A DNA stretch of 64,000 nucleotides from Streptomyces altiplanensis (GTDB lineage Bacteria > Actinomycetota > Actinomycetes > Streptomycetales > Streptomycetaceae), in contig RHMC01000007.1 in NCBI GenBank assembly GCA_003719395.1, positions 21,505 to 85,504 of the forward strand. The letters run 5' to 3'. A program made the position numbers and the translations under genes. The notes beneath the pieces are model-generated. The model saw only the letters and a program-made list of their open reading frames with translations. It ran no database searches and had not been told where the DNA came from. Numbering within the stretch: position 1 is the stretch's first letter; each line of letters begins with the position of its first letter. This document shows, one piece after another, positions 45,029 to 54,726 of the stretch.

Positions 45029-46367
45029 CCGAAGTACTCCTGCTGCTTCTCGCCCTTGCCCTCACCCTCGCCTGTGCGCTGTTCGTCGCGGCCGAGTTCT
45101 CGCTGACCACCGTCGAACGCGGCGAGCTGGAGCGAGCCGCCGAGGCGGAAGAGCGGGGCGCCGAGAGCGCGCTCAAGGCGGTCCGCAAGCTGACGTTCCA
45201 GCTGTCCGGCGCCCAGCTCGGCATCACCGTCACCTCACTGGTGATCGGCATGCTCGCCGAGCCGTCGCTCGCGACCCTGCTGCGCGGTCCGCTCGAAGCC
45301 ATGGGGCTCGGCGCGGCCGCGTCATCGGTGGCCACACTCCTGGGCGTCGCGGTCTCCACCGTCGTGCTGATGGTCGTCGGCGAGCTGGTGCCCAAGAACT
45401 GGGCGATCTCCCGTCCGCTGGCCGTCGCCAAGGTGGTGGCCGGCCCGCAGCGCGGTTTCACCGCCGCCTTCGGACCCTTCATCCACCACCTGAACAGCAC
45501 CGCGAACCGGTTCGTACGACGCTTCGGCCTGGAGCCTGCCGAGGAGCTGGCCTCCGTCCGCACCCCGGCCGAGCTGGCCTCGCTGGCCCGGCACTCGGCC
45601 GCCGAGGGCGCGATCGAAGCCGACTCCGCCGAACTGTTCGTACGCACACTGCACCTGAGCGAGCTGACCGCCCAGAACGTCATGACCCCGCGCGTCGACG
45701 TGCGCGCGCTGGAGGCCCACGCCACCGCGGCCGACGCGGCGAATCTGACGTACGCCACCGGACTCTCCCGTTTCCCGGTCTACCGCGACGGCCTGGACGA
45801 GGTCATCGGCACCGTCCACATCCGCGACGTACTCGCCCTCGACCCCGACAAGCGACGGGTCACGCCGTTCACCGAGCTGCGACCCCGCCGCTGCTGGTCC
45901 CCGACTCCCTGCCCGCCGACCGCCTGCTGGAGCGGATGCGCGCGCACCGCACGATGGCGGTGGTCGTCGACGAGTACGGCGGCACGGCCGGCATCGCGAC
46001 CGTGGAGGACATCGTCGAGGAACTCGTCGGCGAGGTCCGCGACGAGCACGACCCGGCAGAGGTCCCCGACCTGCTGCCCGCCCCGCCCACCGCGGACGGC
46101 CGCGCCGGCTGGGAGGCCGACGGCGGCGTACGGATCGATGAACTCGCCCGCATCGGCCTGACCGCCCCCGACGGGCCGTACGAGACCGTGGCCGGACTGA
46201 TCGCCACCCACCTCGCGCGTATCCCCGTCGAGGGCGACACGGTCGTCATCGACGGCTGGCGGCTGGACGTCCTCGACGTCGAGCACCACCGGGCGGACCG
46301 CGTGCACATCACCGAACCCGAATCCGTGGCTGTCCCGCAGCAGGGTGCCAAGGAGATGGCCCGATGA
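45025..46367 (+). pseudogene. CNNM/CorC-type transporter (hemolysin family) 1, frameshifted
   Basis: The N-terminal DUF21/CNNM membrane domain has LFVAAEFSLTTVERGELERA, QLSGAQLGITVTSLVIG and GELVPKNWAIS; CBS domains follow (NVMTPRVDVRALEA; DEYGGTAGIATVEDIVEELV), then a CorC_HlyC domain (PYETVAGLIATHLARIPVEG). The frame is lost near 45890, between the two CBS halves, and one base would restore it. The family exports or handles Mg2+/Co2+ or related ions; hemolysin activity is a naming artefact. It overlaps transporter 2 by ATGA. Confidence 0.85.
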
Positions 46368-47376
46368 CCGTGATCCAGCTGGCCATCGGCGCCCTGACGC
46401 TGCTGACCAACGCCTTCTTCGTCGGCGCCGAGTTCTCCCTGATCTCCGTACGGCGCAGTCAGATCGAGCCGCAGGCCCGCGCGGCCACAAGCGCGCCCGC
46501 CTCACCCTGTGGGGGTTGCAGCACATCTCCGCGATGATGGCCACGGCCCAGCTCGGCATCACCGTCTCCTCGCTGGTCCTGGGCGCGGTCGCCGAGCCCG
46601 CGATCGCCCACCTGCTGGAGCCTGGCTTCGAAGCGGCCCACGTCCCGCACGGTCTGGTCCACCCGATCGCCTTCGTGATCGCGCTGACCCTGGCGACGTA
46701 TCTGCACATGCTGATCGGCGAGATGGTGCCCAAGAACATCGCGCTCGCCGCCCCGGTGAAGACGGCGCTGCTGCTCGGCCCGCCGCTGGTCGCCCTCACC
46801 CGCGCCCTGCGGCCGGTCGTCTTCTCCATCAACGCCTTCGCCAACACCCTGCTGAAGCTGCTGAGGGTCGAACCGAGGGACGAGGTCGCGTCCGTCTTCA
46901 CCGACGACGAGCTCGCCCGTATGGTCCGCGACTCCAGCGACGCCGGCCTGCTCTCCGAGGCGGACAGCGAGCGGCTGCACGACGCCCTGGAGCTGGGCAC
47001 ACGGCCGGTCGGCGAGATCTTCGTCCCCGCGCCGAAGATGGTCACCGTCGACCACACGATCACCCCGGCCCAGCTGGAGCGCACCGCCGCTGCGGCCGGA
47101 TTCTCCCGCTTCCCCGTCACCGGTCCCACCGGCGCCGTCCTGGGCTACCTCCACATCAAGGACACCCTGGGCATCATCGACCGGGACAAGCCCTTCCCCC
47201 GCACGGCCCTGCACGCGGTAACCCGCGTCAGGATCGACACGCCACTGGACGACACCCTCACCGCGCTGCGGGCCGCCGGCAGCCACCTCGCGGCGGTCAC
47301 CGGTGACAAGGGCACGGTCCTCGGCTTCGTCACCATGGAAGACGTACTGGAAGAACTGGTCGGCCCGGCCGCCTGA
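46364..47376 (+). pseudogene. CNNM/CorC-type transporter 2 (short), frameshifted
   Basis: It starts at the ATGA overlap with transporter 1. The frame is lost near 46485, after SQIEPQARA, and the rest reads QHISAMMATAQLGITVSSLV, GEMVPKNIALA and a CBS pair (FVPAPKMVTVDHTITPAQLE; FVTMEDVLEELVGPA). It has no CorC_HlyC domain, so the pair consists of one long and one short paralogue that may form a heterodimer. TGA at 47374. Confidence 0.85.
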
Positions 47377-47477
47377 CGGGCCGCGCGACCCGCCACAGAT
47401 CCACTGATACTCGGGCCAGGGAACTTCGGTCCCCACCGACCCGTAGTCCTCATCCACACCCTTTGAAGGAGCACGTC

Positions 47478-47537
47478 TTGTCCGCCAGTCCGACGGACCC
47501 CGACGGTCCGGGGCCCAGCCCCCGGGTTGTCCGATGA
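47478..47537 (+). CDS. 19-residue Pro/Asp-rich leader ORF of the second transporter pair
   Basis: TTG 47478 with GAAGGAG upstream gives SASPTDPDGPGPSPRVVR, and its TGA overlaps the next ATG (ATGA). Prolines occur at positions 5, 8, 11, 13 and 15 with Asp at 7 and 9. The arrangement mirrors the leader of the first pair. Confidence 0.5.
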   Translation: MSASPTDPDGPGPSPRVVR

Positions 47538-48873
47538 ACGCCGTACTCGGCCTGCTGGCCGTCCTCGTCCTGACGGCAGGCACCGGATACTTCGTCGCGC
47601 AGGAATTCGCGTACGTCGCCGCCGACCGGCTCGCGCTCGCCCGCGAGGCCGAAGCGGGTGACAAACGCGCGGCGCGCGCCGTGAAGGTACTCGAACGGCT
47701 CTCCTTCATGCTCTCGGGCGCCCAGCTGGGCATCACCGTGACCGGCCTGGTCGTCGGCTTCCTCGCCGAACCGTCCGTCTCCGCGCTGCTGCGGCCCGCA
47801 CTGACCGGCACCGGCCTCCCCGAGGGCGCGGTCTCCGCCGTCTCGGTGACGCTCGCCTTCGTGATGGCCACCGTCGTGCAGATGGTGCTGGGTGAGCTGG
47901 CCCCCAAGAACCTCGCGCTGGCCGTCCCCGAGCGGCTCGCCAAGTCCCTGTCGACCTCCACTCTCGCGTACCTCAAGGTCGTCGGTCCGGTGGTGCACCT
48001 CTTCGACGCCGCGGCCAACAAGCTGCTGCGCAGGGTCGGCATCGAGCCGGTCGAGGAGCTGCACCACGGCGCGACCCTGGAGGAGCTCAGCCATCTGATC
48101 GGCGAGTCCCACGAACAGGGCCAGCTGCCCCGCGCCAACGCCGAGCTCCTGGACCACGCCCTGGAATTCTCCGAGCGCACCCTGGACGAGGTCATGGTGC
48201 CGAGCGTCGACGTCGCCTACGTCCGAGCCGGCGCACCGGCCACCGAGGTCGTGCAGCTGATCGCCAAGCACGGCCACTCCAACTACCCCGTCACGGGGGA
48301 GCGCCACGACGACATCAAGGGCGTCATCGGCGTACGCGAACTGATGCGGCTGCCGGCCGCCCGCTCCGAGCGGCTCACCGCCGGTGAGCTGGCCCGGCGC
48401 CCGCTGCTGCTGCCCGACACGCTGCCGCTGCCCGGCGCGTCGAGCAGATGCAGGAGCACAAGCAGGAATTCGCGGTCGTCCTCGACGAGCACGGCGGCTT
48501 CGCCGGGATCGTCACTTTCGAGGACATCGCCGAGGAGCTGGTCGGCGAGATCGCCGACGAGTCCGACCAGGTCATCGAGATCGCGGCAGCCGACGGAAAC
48601 GGGTGGCTCGTGGACGCCGGCCGCCGCCTGGACGAGATCGCCGAAGCCACCGGCATCGAACTGCCCGAGGAAGAGGACTACGACACCGCCGCCGGCCTGA
48701 TCGTGGACCGCCTCGGCCGCTTCCCCGCCATCGGAGACCGCCTCACCGTCGGGCCCGTCCTCATCGAGGTCCGCACACTCGACCGTCACGTCCCCGACCG
48801 CATCCGCCTGGAGCGCCTGCCGGATGCCGGCGCCGGCACGGCCGCCCCGGCCGATGAGGAGCCGACCGCATGA
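47534..48873 (+). pseudogene. CNNM/CorC-type transporter 3, frameshifted
   Basis: DUF21 domain with GYFVAQEFAYVAADRLALAR, MLSGAQLGITVTGLVVGFLA and GELAPKNLALAVPERLAK; CBS domains EVMVPSVDVAYVRA and DEHGGFAGIVTFEDIAEELV; CorC_HlyC ending AGLIVDRLGRFPAIGDR. The frame is lost near 48440, after DTLPLPGA. It overlaps transporter 4 by ATGA. The paralogues are diverged, so they are not recent duplicates. Confidence 0.85.
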
Positions 48874-49895
48874 GCTTCCCCCTGGCCCTCTTCATCACCC
48901 TCCTCCTGCTGATCGGCAGCGGCTTCTTCGTCGCGGCCGAGTTCGCCCTGGTGGCCGCCAAGCGCCACCGCATGGAACGCGCCGCCGCCCAGGGCCGGCG
49001 CGGCGCCAAGTCGGCTCTCGCCGGAATGCGCGAACTGTCCCTGATGCTCGCGGGCGCCCAGCTCGGCATCACGATCTGCACCCTGGGCCTGGGCTCGATC
49101 TCCAAGCCGGCCATCTCCCACGAGCTCGACCCGATCCTGGAGAGGCTCGGCCTGCCCAGCGGACTGAGCTACGGCATCGCCTTCGCCGTCGCCATGACCG
49201 TGGTCGTCTTCCTGCACATGGTCCTCGGCGAGATGGCCCCCAAGTCCTGGGCCATCGCCCACCCCGAGCGCTCCGCGATGCTGCTCACCCCGCCCTTCCG
49301 GGCCCTGATCCGTCTCGTACGCCCGCTGATCTGGCTGCTGAACAAGGTCAGCAACGCGCTCGTACGGCTGTGCCGCGTCACCCCGCGCGACGAACTCGCC
49401 TCCGTACACAACCGCGAGCAGCTCACCCACCTCGTCGAGGAGTCCGAGCGCCTCGGCCTGATCAGCGAGACCGACTCCGGCCTGATCACCCGCTCCCTGA
49501 GCGAACCGCAGACCCCGGTGGCACAACTCCAGGTACCCGCCGCACAGATCAGTTACGTCGAAGCCGACGCCGGCACCGACACGATCCTGGCCGCCGCGAC
49601 AACGGCCGGCCACACCCGGCTGCTCGTACGAGACGGCGAAACAGTCCTCGGCTCGGTGCACGCCCGCGACGCCTTGGTCGCCCGTGCCCAGGGCAGAACC
49701 CTGACGGCCCGTGAACTGGCCCGCCCCGTCCCGGAACTGGCCCCGAGCCACACCGTCGCCCACGCGGTCGAGCAGCTGCAGCACCGCAGGGCTTCGCTCG
49801 CTGTCGTGCGTGACACGGAGGGCCGGCTGACCGGATTGATCAGCCTCGACGACCTCATCGTCCGACTGATGGGAGCACCGACGCGCGTGTCGTAA
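48870..49895 (+). CDS. CNNM/CorC-type transporter 4 (short), intact
   Basis: 341 residues, the only unbroken gene of the four. DUF21 has GFFVAAEFALVAAKRHRMER, MLAGAQLGITICTLGLGSI and GEMAPKSWAIAHPERSA; CBS-like segments VPAAQISYVEADAGTD and SLDDLIVRLMGAP close it. Like transporter 2 it lacks CorC_HlyC. A strong terminator lies 12 bp downstream, ending the unit. Confidence 0.9.
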   Translation: MSFPLALFITLLLLIGSGFFVAAEFALVAAKRHRMERAAAQGRRGAKSALAGMRELSLMLAGAQLGITICTLGLGSISKPAISHELDPILERLGLPSGLSYGIAFAVAMTVVVFLHMVLGEMAPKSWAIAHPERSAMLLTPPFRALIRLVRPLIWLLNKVSNALVRLCRVTPRDELASVHNREQLTHLVEESERLGLISETDSGLITRSLSEPQTPVAQLQVPAAQISYVEADAGTDTILAAATTAGHTRLLVRDGETVLGSVHARDALVARAQGRTLTARELARPVPELAPSHTVAHAVEQLQHRRASLAVVRDTEGRLTGLISLDDLIVRLMGAPTRVS

Positions 49896-49906
49896 CCGGT
49901 CTGGTG

Positions 49907-49944
49907 ACGGGGAAGCCCCGGGTTCATGCCCGGGGCTTCCCCGT
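49907..49944 (+). terminator. Strong terminator of the transporter operon
   Basis: A perfect 16-bp stem (ACGGGGAAGCCCCGGG with its complement) and a 6-nt loop TTCATG, 12 bp after the stop of transporter 4. Confidence 0.85.
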
Positions 49945-50009
49945 CGAGCGTGTGGTGAGGATTCGACCCGCTCTCGAACCCGACAACACTACGGGGCAGC
50001 ACAGCCAGG

Positions 50010-50585
50010 CCGTGTCGTTTGGATCAGTCGGCCGTTGGTGCGGGTGCGCCGTCAACCGATGCTCAGTGGGCGCGAATCGAGCCGTTGCTCCCCGGCCGGA
50101 CGCCGAGGCGGGGTGGTCGCTGGCGGGATCACCGGGAGGTGATCGACGCGATCGCCTTCAAGGCTGCCGGCCCGCGCGTTCGTTCTCACCGCCGGACAGG
50201 CCGGCGATGCGCCCGCCTTCACCGACGTCATGGCCCGCCTGCGCGTTCCCCGACGGCGTGGTCGTCCACGCACCAGGCCGGACGTGGTCCTGGCGGACAA
50301 GGCCTGCTCATCCCGCGCGATCCGCGACCACCTGCGCAAGCGCGGCATCCGGGCGGTGATCCCCAGGTCCCGGCGGATCAGCGTGGCCGCCGGCTGCGGA
50401 GGGGCAGCCGGGGCGGCAGGCAACCAGCCTTCGACCGCGAGACGTACAAACAGCGCAACACCGTCGGGCGGTGCATCAACCGCCTGAAGCAGTGGCGAGG
50501 CATCGCCACCCGCTACGACAAGACAGCGACCATCTACCTGGCCGGACTCCCTATCGCAGGCATCTTCCTGTGGTCCGCCCGATGA
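50010..50585 (+). mobile_element. IS5-family transposase relic with internal deletion
   Basis: The N-terminal part reads STDAQWARIEPLLPGRTPRR then GGRWRDHREVIDAIAFK, the usual start of IS5-type transposases. After a deletion the text resumes in another frame with DVVLADKACSSRAIRDHLRK and RGIRAVIP, then QPAFDRETYKQRNTVGRCIN and RLKQWRGIATRYDKTA. The central DDE block is missing, so it is inactive. The left end starts near GGCCGTGTCGTTTGG. Terminal repeats were not identified with certainty. Confidence 0.75.
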
Positions 50586-50644
50586 TCCGGCGAAAGCCCC
50601 TCGCCGAGTTGGACGCGCCGCCCGTCCGGATCGCCGCCCGCTCC

Positions 50645-50770
50645 GGCCTGCTCGGGGTGTGAAACTGGCGACCTCGCGCAATCGGGAGTCGCGTATTCCT
50701 TGGCCGGTGAGGGCTCGTGGTCACCGTCAGTGGCCGTGGGGAGCACAGCGACTCCAGGTTCCTCCGGCTT
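50645..50770 (-). repeat. Inverted relic of a recombinase-like gene 3' end
   Basis: On the minus strand the sequence codes AGGTWSRCAPHGH and stop, the end of the recombinase-like family also found at 52007 and 57187. It is followed by downstream DNA that ends in CGCGAGGTCGCCAGTTTCAC. The same tail occurs in the opposite orientation at 57673-57695, so the two relics are inverted copies about 7 kb apart. Confidence 0.7.
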
Positions 50771-50788
50771 CTGCGACGAGGCGGGCGT

Positions 50789-51160
50789 TCAGGCCACTGG
50801 GCGGATCCGGCCACCGGTCGCCTGTCGCAACGCGGCTTCCAGCCGGTCGCGGGCCTCGGTCTGGGCAGCGATCCGTTCATTGAGGACCGCCAGCCGTTCC
50901 AGCGCGACCCGCAGGCCCTTGTCCGAGGGCGGTGCGGCGGCCACATCGCCGTCCAGGCACGGCAGGAACACCTGCACGTCGTCCAGGGTGAGCCCGGCGG
51001 CCAGCAGGTAGCGAATATTGCAGACCCGGACCACCGCCCGCTCGTCGTAGATGCGGTAGCCGTTGGGGGCCCGCTGCGAGCAGATCAGCCCGGCCTGCTC
51101 GTAGTGCCGCAGCGCACGGGCGGTTGTCCCAGTAGCCCTGGCCAGCTCACCGATCCGCAC
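50789..51160 (-). CDS. MerR-family transcriptional regulator
   Basis: 123 residues. The winged HTH RIGELARATGTTARALRHYE then QAGLICSQRAPNGYRIYDE, followed by ICN-type RVCNIRYLLAAGLTLDDVQV and a C-terminal helix, is a standard MerR protein without metal-binding Cys clusters. GTG 51160 has GGGAGG eight bases upstream. It follows the SDR gene by 26 bp in one operon and probably acts on the palindromic promoter before the SDR gene. Confidence 0.88.
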   Translation of the reverse strand: MRIGELARATGTTARALRHYEQAGLICSQRAPNGYRIYDERAVVRVCNIRYLLAAGLTLDDVQVFLPCLDGDVAAAPPSDKGLRVALERLAVLNERIAAQTEARDRLEAALRQATGGRIRPVA

Positions 51161-51186
51161 CCATCCCACCTCCCGCACCACTCCTA

Positions 51187-51954
51187 TCACGCCACGACCG
51201 CTCCGCCGTCGACGGGGAGTACCACTCCGGTGACGAACGACGCGGCTGGTGCGGCAAGCTGGGTGACTGCCCAGGCCACCTCCTCGGGGCGGCCGATCCG
51301 GGCCAGTGGGGTGTGCGCCAGCTGCCACTCCCGCACCGCTGCCATTCGCTCCGGTGTCAGGCCCTGGTGCTCGCCGATGGGGGTGTCGATCGCGCCGGGG
51401 GCGACCGCCACCACCCGGATCCCGCGGGGGGCCAGCTCGACCGCCCAGCTGCGGGTCAGCAACTCCAGAGCCGTCTTGCTAGCCGCATAGACCGAGCTGC
51501 CCGGCCAGGCCCGCTGCCCCACCGACGTACTGACATTGACGATCACCCCGCCCGACTTCTCCAGGAGTGGCAGCGCGGCCTGGGCCAGCAGGATGGGCGC
51601 GACGAGGTTGGTGGCAAGCTGAGCTGTGATCATCTCTGGTGTCAGCGTGCCGAGGGCACCGCTGCGCACGATGCCTGCGTTGTTGACCAGCACGTCCAGT
51701 CGGCCGTGTGTCTCCAGCACGGCCCGGATGATCCGATCCGGCTCGCCCTCGGCGGTGATGTCGGCGGCCAGCGGCGTGATTCGGTCGTGCCTGGCCGCGG
51801 TCTCCTTGAGGGGCTCGGCCCGCCGCCCGATCGCGACCACGTGGGCGCCCTCAGCGGCGAAGGCATGGGCGGTGGCCCGGCCGATCCCGGTGCCGGCTCC
51901 GGTGACGGCGACGATCCTGCTGCTCTGCGGTGCGGTGTTGTTCATGCCGAACAT
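51187..51954 (-). CDS. Short-chain dehydrogenase/reductase (SDR)
   Basis: 255 residues. The cofactor loop is VTGAGTGIGRA (TGxxxGIG), NNAG is in DVLVNNAGIV, and catalytic Tyr/Lys are in SVYAASK (YxxxK). PGAIDTPIG and the C-terminal SFVTGVVLPVDGG are typical of classical SDRs. IGRR after strand 2 suggests NADPH. ATG 51954 or 51945; the upstream promoter makes the RNA leaderless or nearly so. Confidence 0.9.
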   Translation of the reverse strand: MFGMNNTAPQSSRIVAVTGAGTGIGRATAHAFAAEGAHVVAIGRRAEPLKETAARHDRITPLAADITAEGEPDRIIRAVLETHGRLDVLVNNAGIVRSGALGTLTPEMITAQLATNLVAPILLAQAALPLLEKSGGVIVNVSTSVGQRAWPGSSVYAASKTALELLTRSWAVELAPRGIRVVAVAPGAIDTPIGEHQGLTPERMAAVREWQLAHTPLARIGRPEEVAWAVTQLAAPAASFVTGVVLPVDGGAVVA

Positions 51955-51955
51955 C

Positions 51956-51986
51956 GTGCAACCCTGCCGCCAGCGGCAAGGTCAAG
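51956..51986 (-). promoter_or_regulatory. MerR-type promoter with palindromic operator
   Basis: The palindrome ACCTTGCCGC-TG-GCGGCAGGGT (9 of 10 arm positions pair; plus-strand 51961-51982) lies directly downstream of a -35-like TTGACC (51986-51981). A 19-nt spacer would place the -10 at about 51961-51956, just before ATG 51954. Long spacers with a palindrome inside are the hallmark of MerR-controlled promoters. Confidence 0.65.
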
Positions 51987-52006
51987 CAGCGCCTGACGGG
52001 CAGTGG

Positions 52007-53025
52007 TCACCGCCAGTGGTCACCGGGGGCATAGTGCCGCCAGGTTCCTCCGGCCTCTTCGGAGATCCGGGTGGTGTGGTCGTCGTTGTAGCCGAGCATC
52101 CTGGCGATCACCGGGGCGGGGGCCTGGAGGACGAGGTGGCGGATCGCCGACGTGCGTCCTCGCAGGATGGGGAAACCCAGGTGACGGAGCCGGAGTTCGA
52201 AGGTTTCCGGGGTCATGGGCTGTCCGGCCCGTCGGCCGGGGAAGAGCCATCGGGAGTCGGGGTTGGCAGCGGTCATGGTGTTCGGCCGCTGGTCGAGGTG
52301 AGCCAGCAGAATCCTGGCGAAGGGCTCGGGGACGGGCGAGGGCGGGTCACCGAGCCGGACCTGGACCTCACCGTTCTCTTGGAGGACATCGTCACTGGTG
52401 AGCCGGGCAATCCGGGTGAACGGTTGCGCGTAGAGAAGGAGGAGCGTGGCGGCCACGCGGTCCTGGAGCGGGACGTCCTCGCGGTTCACGATCTGCCGCA
52501 GCAACGTGAGCCGCCGGTGCTGGGCGAGCGGGGCGGGGTTGCTCGTGGAGCGGTGCGGGACGGTGACAGTGGGCATGTTTTGGATCGCATCGCCCACCTC
52601 AGGAAGGCGTGTGTGAGGCGCCGGGCGGTGTAACTGCCTGCGTACCAGGCGTCGACATCGGCCTGTGCGCAGTCGGCAAGGGCGCGTCCATGTTCGGCGA
52701 GGTGATCAAGAAAAGCGGTAGCGAGACGGATTTCATCACGGGCCGCTGGATCTGCTTGCCCGTAGCGGGCCGCGGTGGGCCAGAGTGTTCAGGCGACGCT
52801 GGACGTGCCAGGTGGCGAAGGGCTCCAGCAGTCGCCGGTGTCCGTCCTCCCCGAGGCGGGCATCTTCTCGACGAGCCACCGTTGGAACAGCAGGAGCTGT
52901 CGGTCGGTGGGTGACAGGATGCCGCTCTGCATGAGCAGGTCGCGCAGGTAGGCGACCGACCGCCAAGGGGTGAGCTGGCCCAAGCCGTCGTGGGTGAGTG
53001 GGACTTCACCACGAGCCAGAGCCAC
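52007..53025 (-). pseudogene. Tyrosine-recombinase-like protein, several frameshifts
   Basis: Pieces in several frames join into one protein: TPWRSVAYLRDLLMQSGIL and RQLLLFQRWLVEKMPA; then GHRRLLEPFATWHVQRRLNT; then DEIRLATAFLDHLAEHGRAL and YTARRLTHAFLRWA; and the long C-terminal block from LYAQPFTRIARLTSDDVLQE to RLRHLGFPILRGRTSAIRHL, ARMLGYNDDHTTRIS and GTWRHYAPGDHWR. The last block has the Arg...His-x-x-Arg style order of tyrosine recombinases, but the Tyr is not certain. Two more relics of the same family are nearby. It is inactive as it stands. Confidence 0.6.
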
Positions 53026-53116
53026 GGAAGGCCGGGAGTCCTGAGCGGGGGCCGTTGCTCTCCCCGCTCAGGACTCCCGGCCTTCCGGCCCGTCCCGTCT
53101 TCGCCCCTGCTAGCGC

Positions 53117-53545
53117 TCAGGAGGGGCGCCCGTACCGCTTGCACAGGTAGTACGTGACATTGTCAGCTGCCCCACCGTCATCGAGGCAGATGCGTACGAC
53201 AGCTGCCCCACCGGGAACGTCCGCTTCGACAGACAGACTGAAATCCCTGCTCGTGCCGCACGCAATATCGTCGCTGAAGCCTCTGCCCAGTTCGGCATTA
53301 TCGCTGTTGAGGGTGAACACTGAAGTGCCCCGGCAGTTGCCCGCGTCCACGGACTTGTGTACGCCTGTCACGGTAACCGAGCGGGCATACCAGGTGATGG
53401 TGCCCCTCGTAAAGGTGTTCCCGACGGTGACGTCGAATGTCTTGGTCGGGTAGGCGGACGCCTGGGCGGTGGCGGCGGGCGCGCTCAGCACGGTTCCTGC
53501 GGTGAGTGCGACGCCGCAGAGCGCAGTGGCGAGACGAGTACGCAT
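53117..53545 (-). CDS. Small secreted protein
   Basis: 142 residues. The signal peptide is MRTRLATALCGVALTAGTVL then SAPAATAQA. The mature domain has TKTFDVTVGNTFTRGTITWY, four Cys (GNCRG, IACG, RICLD, YLCKR) that could form disulphides, and a beta-rich composition. GGGAGACC precedes ATG 53545. I do not recognise the family. Confidence 0.8.
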   Translation of the reverse strand: MRTRLATALCGVALTAGTVLSAPAATAQASAYPTKTFDVTVGNTFTRGTITWYARSVTVTGVHKSVDAGNCRGTSVFTLNSDNAELGRGFSDDIACGTSRDFSLSVEADVPGGAAVVRICLDDGGAADNVTYYLCKRYGRPS

Positions 53546-53766
53546 TGAGGTCTCCCAAAGTTTGACGGCCGACTGCTCAAGCACGCCCCACTCTCCAGGC
53601 TGTGTGTCGGGGTGTCCAGAGGGCCTTGAACCCACGGCGACGCGTCACCACCAGAGATCTCGAACTCTGCGTTCCTCGTTCCTCATTTCGCCGAAGCCCG
53701 CCTCCGGGCCTACCGGGCTCAGCTCGGTGGGGCCGTGGGCCGGGGCGCTCCCACTCGGACCCCGAC

Positions 53767-54170
53767 TCACCTGTGACGGCGGGCGGCGGGGTCCCGCTCG
53801 GCGACGTGCCGGGCGACCGAGTCGACACCGGGGCGGGCGTACCGCTCCAGGGAGCGCACGGAGGCGTGGCGGGAGCGGGCCGGCAGCATCGGGGCGGACG
53901 TGCCGCCCTCGGCGTCCTCCATCTCCTCCGCCCGCGCCGCCGCCGGCTCGGACAGCAGCTCCGGCAGCGCCGGGTCATCGATCGCGGCGACGGGAAAGGG
54001 AGGCGGCTTCGCGCCCCGGCGGGCTGGTCCGGTCGGCGCGGGTTCGCCGGTGAGCACCCCTCCCCACGTCGTCCAGCGAGATCCGGTAGATCCGCGCGGA
54101 GGACTTCGCGATGCCCGCACCCGTCAAGTACCGGTCGACCGCCGCGGTGTACGACGCGGAGGGGCGGACA
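53767..54170 (-). pseudogene. Tyrosine integrase remnant
   Basis: The N-terminal part (VDRYLTGAGIAKSSARIYRI and SLDDV, about 54080-54150) and the C-terminal part (RHASVRSLERYARPGVDSVA, then RHVAERDPAARR) belong to a tyrosine integrase; a frame shift separates VGRG from GVLTGEPAPTGPARRG. The catalytic core between them is deleted. It is unrelated to the recombinase-like gene at 52007. Confidence 0.55.
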
Positions 54171-54264
54171 TGGGCACGATGCGGGCGCGCGGCAGCCGCA
54201 ACGTGCCCCGCTCCCGATTTCGGTCACTGGTTCGATCGACCTGCCCGCCCCCACCTCTTTAGCG

Positions 54265-54375
54265 CTGCCGCAGTAAATGCGTACACCTCGCCCCGGCGGC
54301 CGGAACGGCCCGCCGCAGATCGCGATGATCACGGGAGGGGCTCCGCCGCAGTAAATCCGGCATTTACTGCGGCAG
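54265..54375. repeat. Inverted repeat element with GCCGCAGTAAAT motifs
   Basis: CTGCCGCAGTAAATGC (54265-54280) and its exact reverse complement (54360-54375) bound a 111-bp segment. A third copy of GCCGCAGTAAAT at 54345-54356 forms a tight 12-bp hairpin with the right arm. Confidence 0.75.
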
Positions 54376-54383
54376 CGTCCTGA

Positions 54384-54512
54384 CGGACCGCCGACGAGTG
54401 GAAGTCCGATCAGCCGGCCTCGAAGCGGAACGACTACTACCGCTACCCGCTGTACCGTCGGTCGGCCCTCGCGCCGACCGTAGACCTGAGCATTACGCAG
54501 AGCTACACGTAA
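54384..54512 (+). pseudogene. Unrecognised coding C-terminal fragment
   Basis: Directly after the inverted repeat the plus strand reads TADEWKSDQPASKRNDYYRY then PLYRRSALAPTVDLSITQSY and stop. The composition is protein-like and unlike the Arg/Pro-rich noise around it. The N-terminus is absent and I do not recognise the family. From 54513 to 54726 I see no gene. Confidence 0.35.
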
Positions 54513-54726
54513 CTTGGCCGTAGCTGTACGGACACGGGCCGGGCTGTGCGGCTGTCCCCTCGCAATCAAGTCGGCGGATTCTCACTCCATCTCATTCGTG
54601 CTGACAGATCCTTACGGACCGCCCTCTGATCGGTTGGTCCTGTCTCAGCGAAGTAGGCCAGCGGAATCTCGGAGGGGCCGAGGCGATGGCGGGCCAGGGC
54701 GTTCCCCTTCGGTGTTCAAGCGCGCA

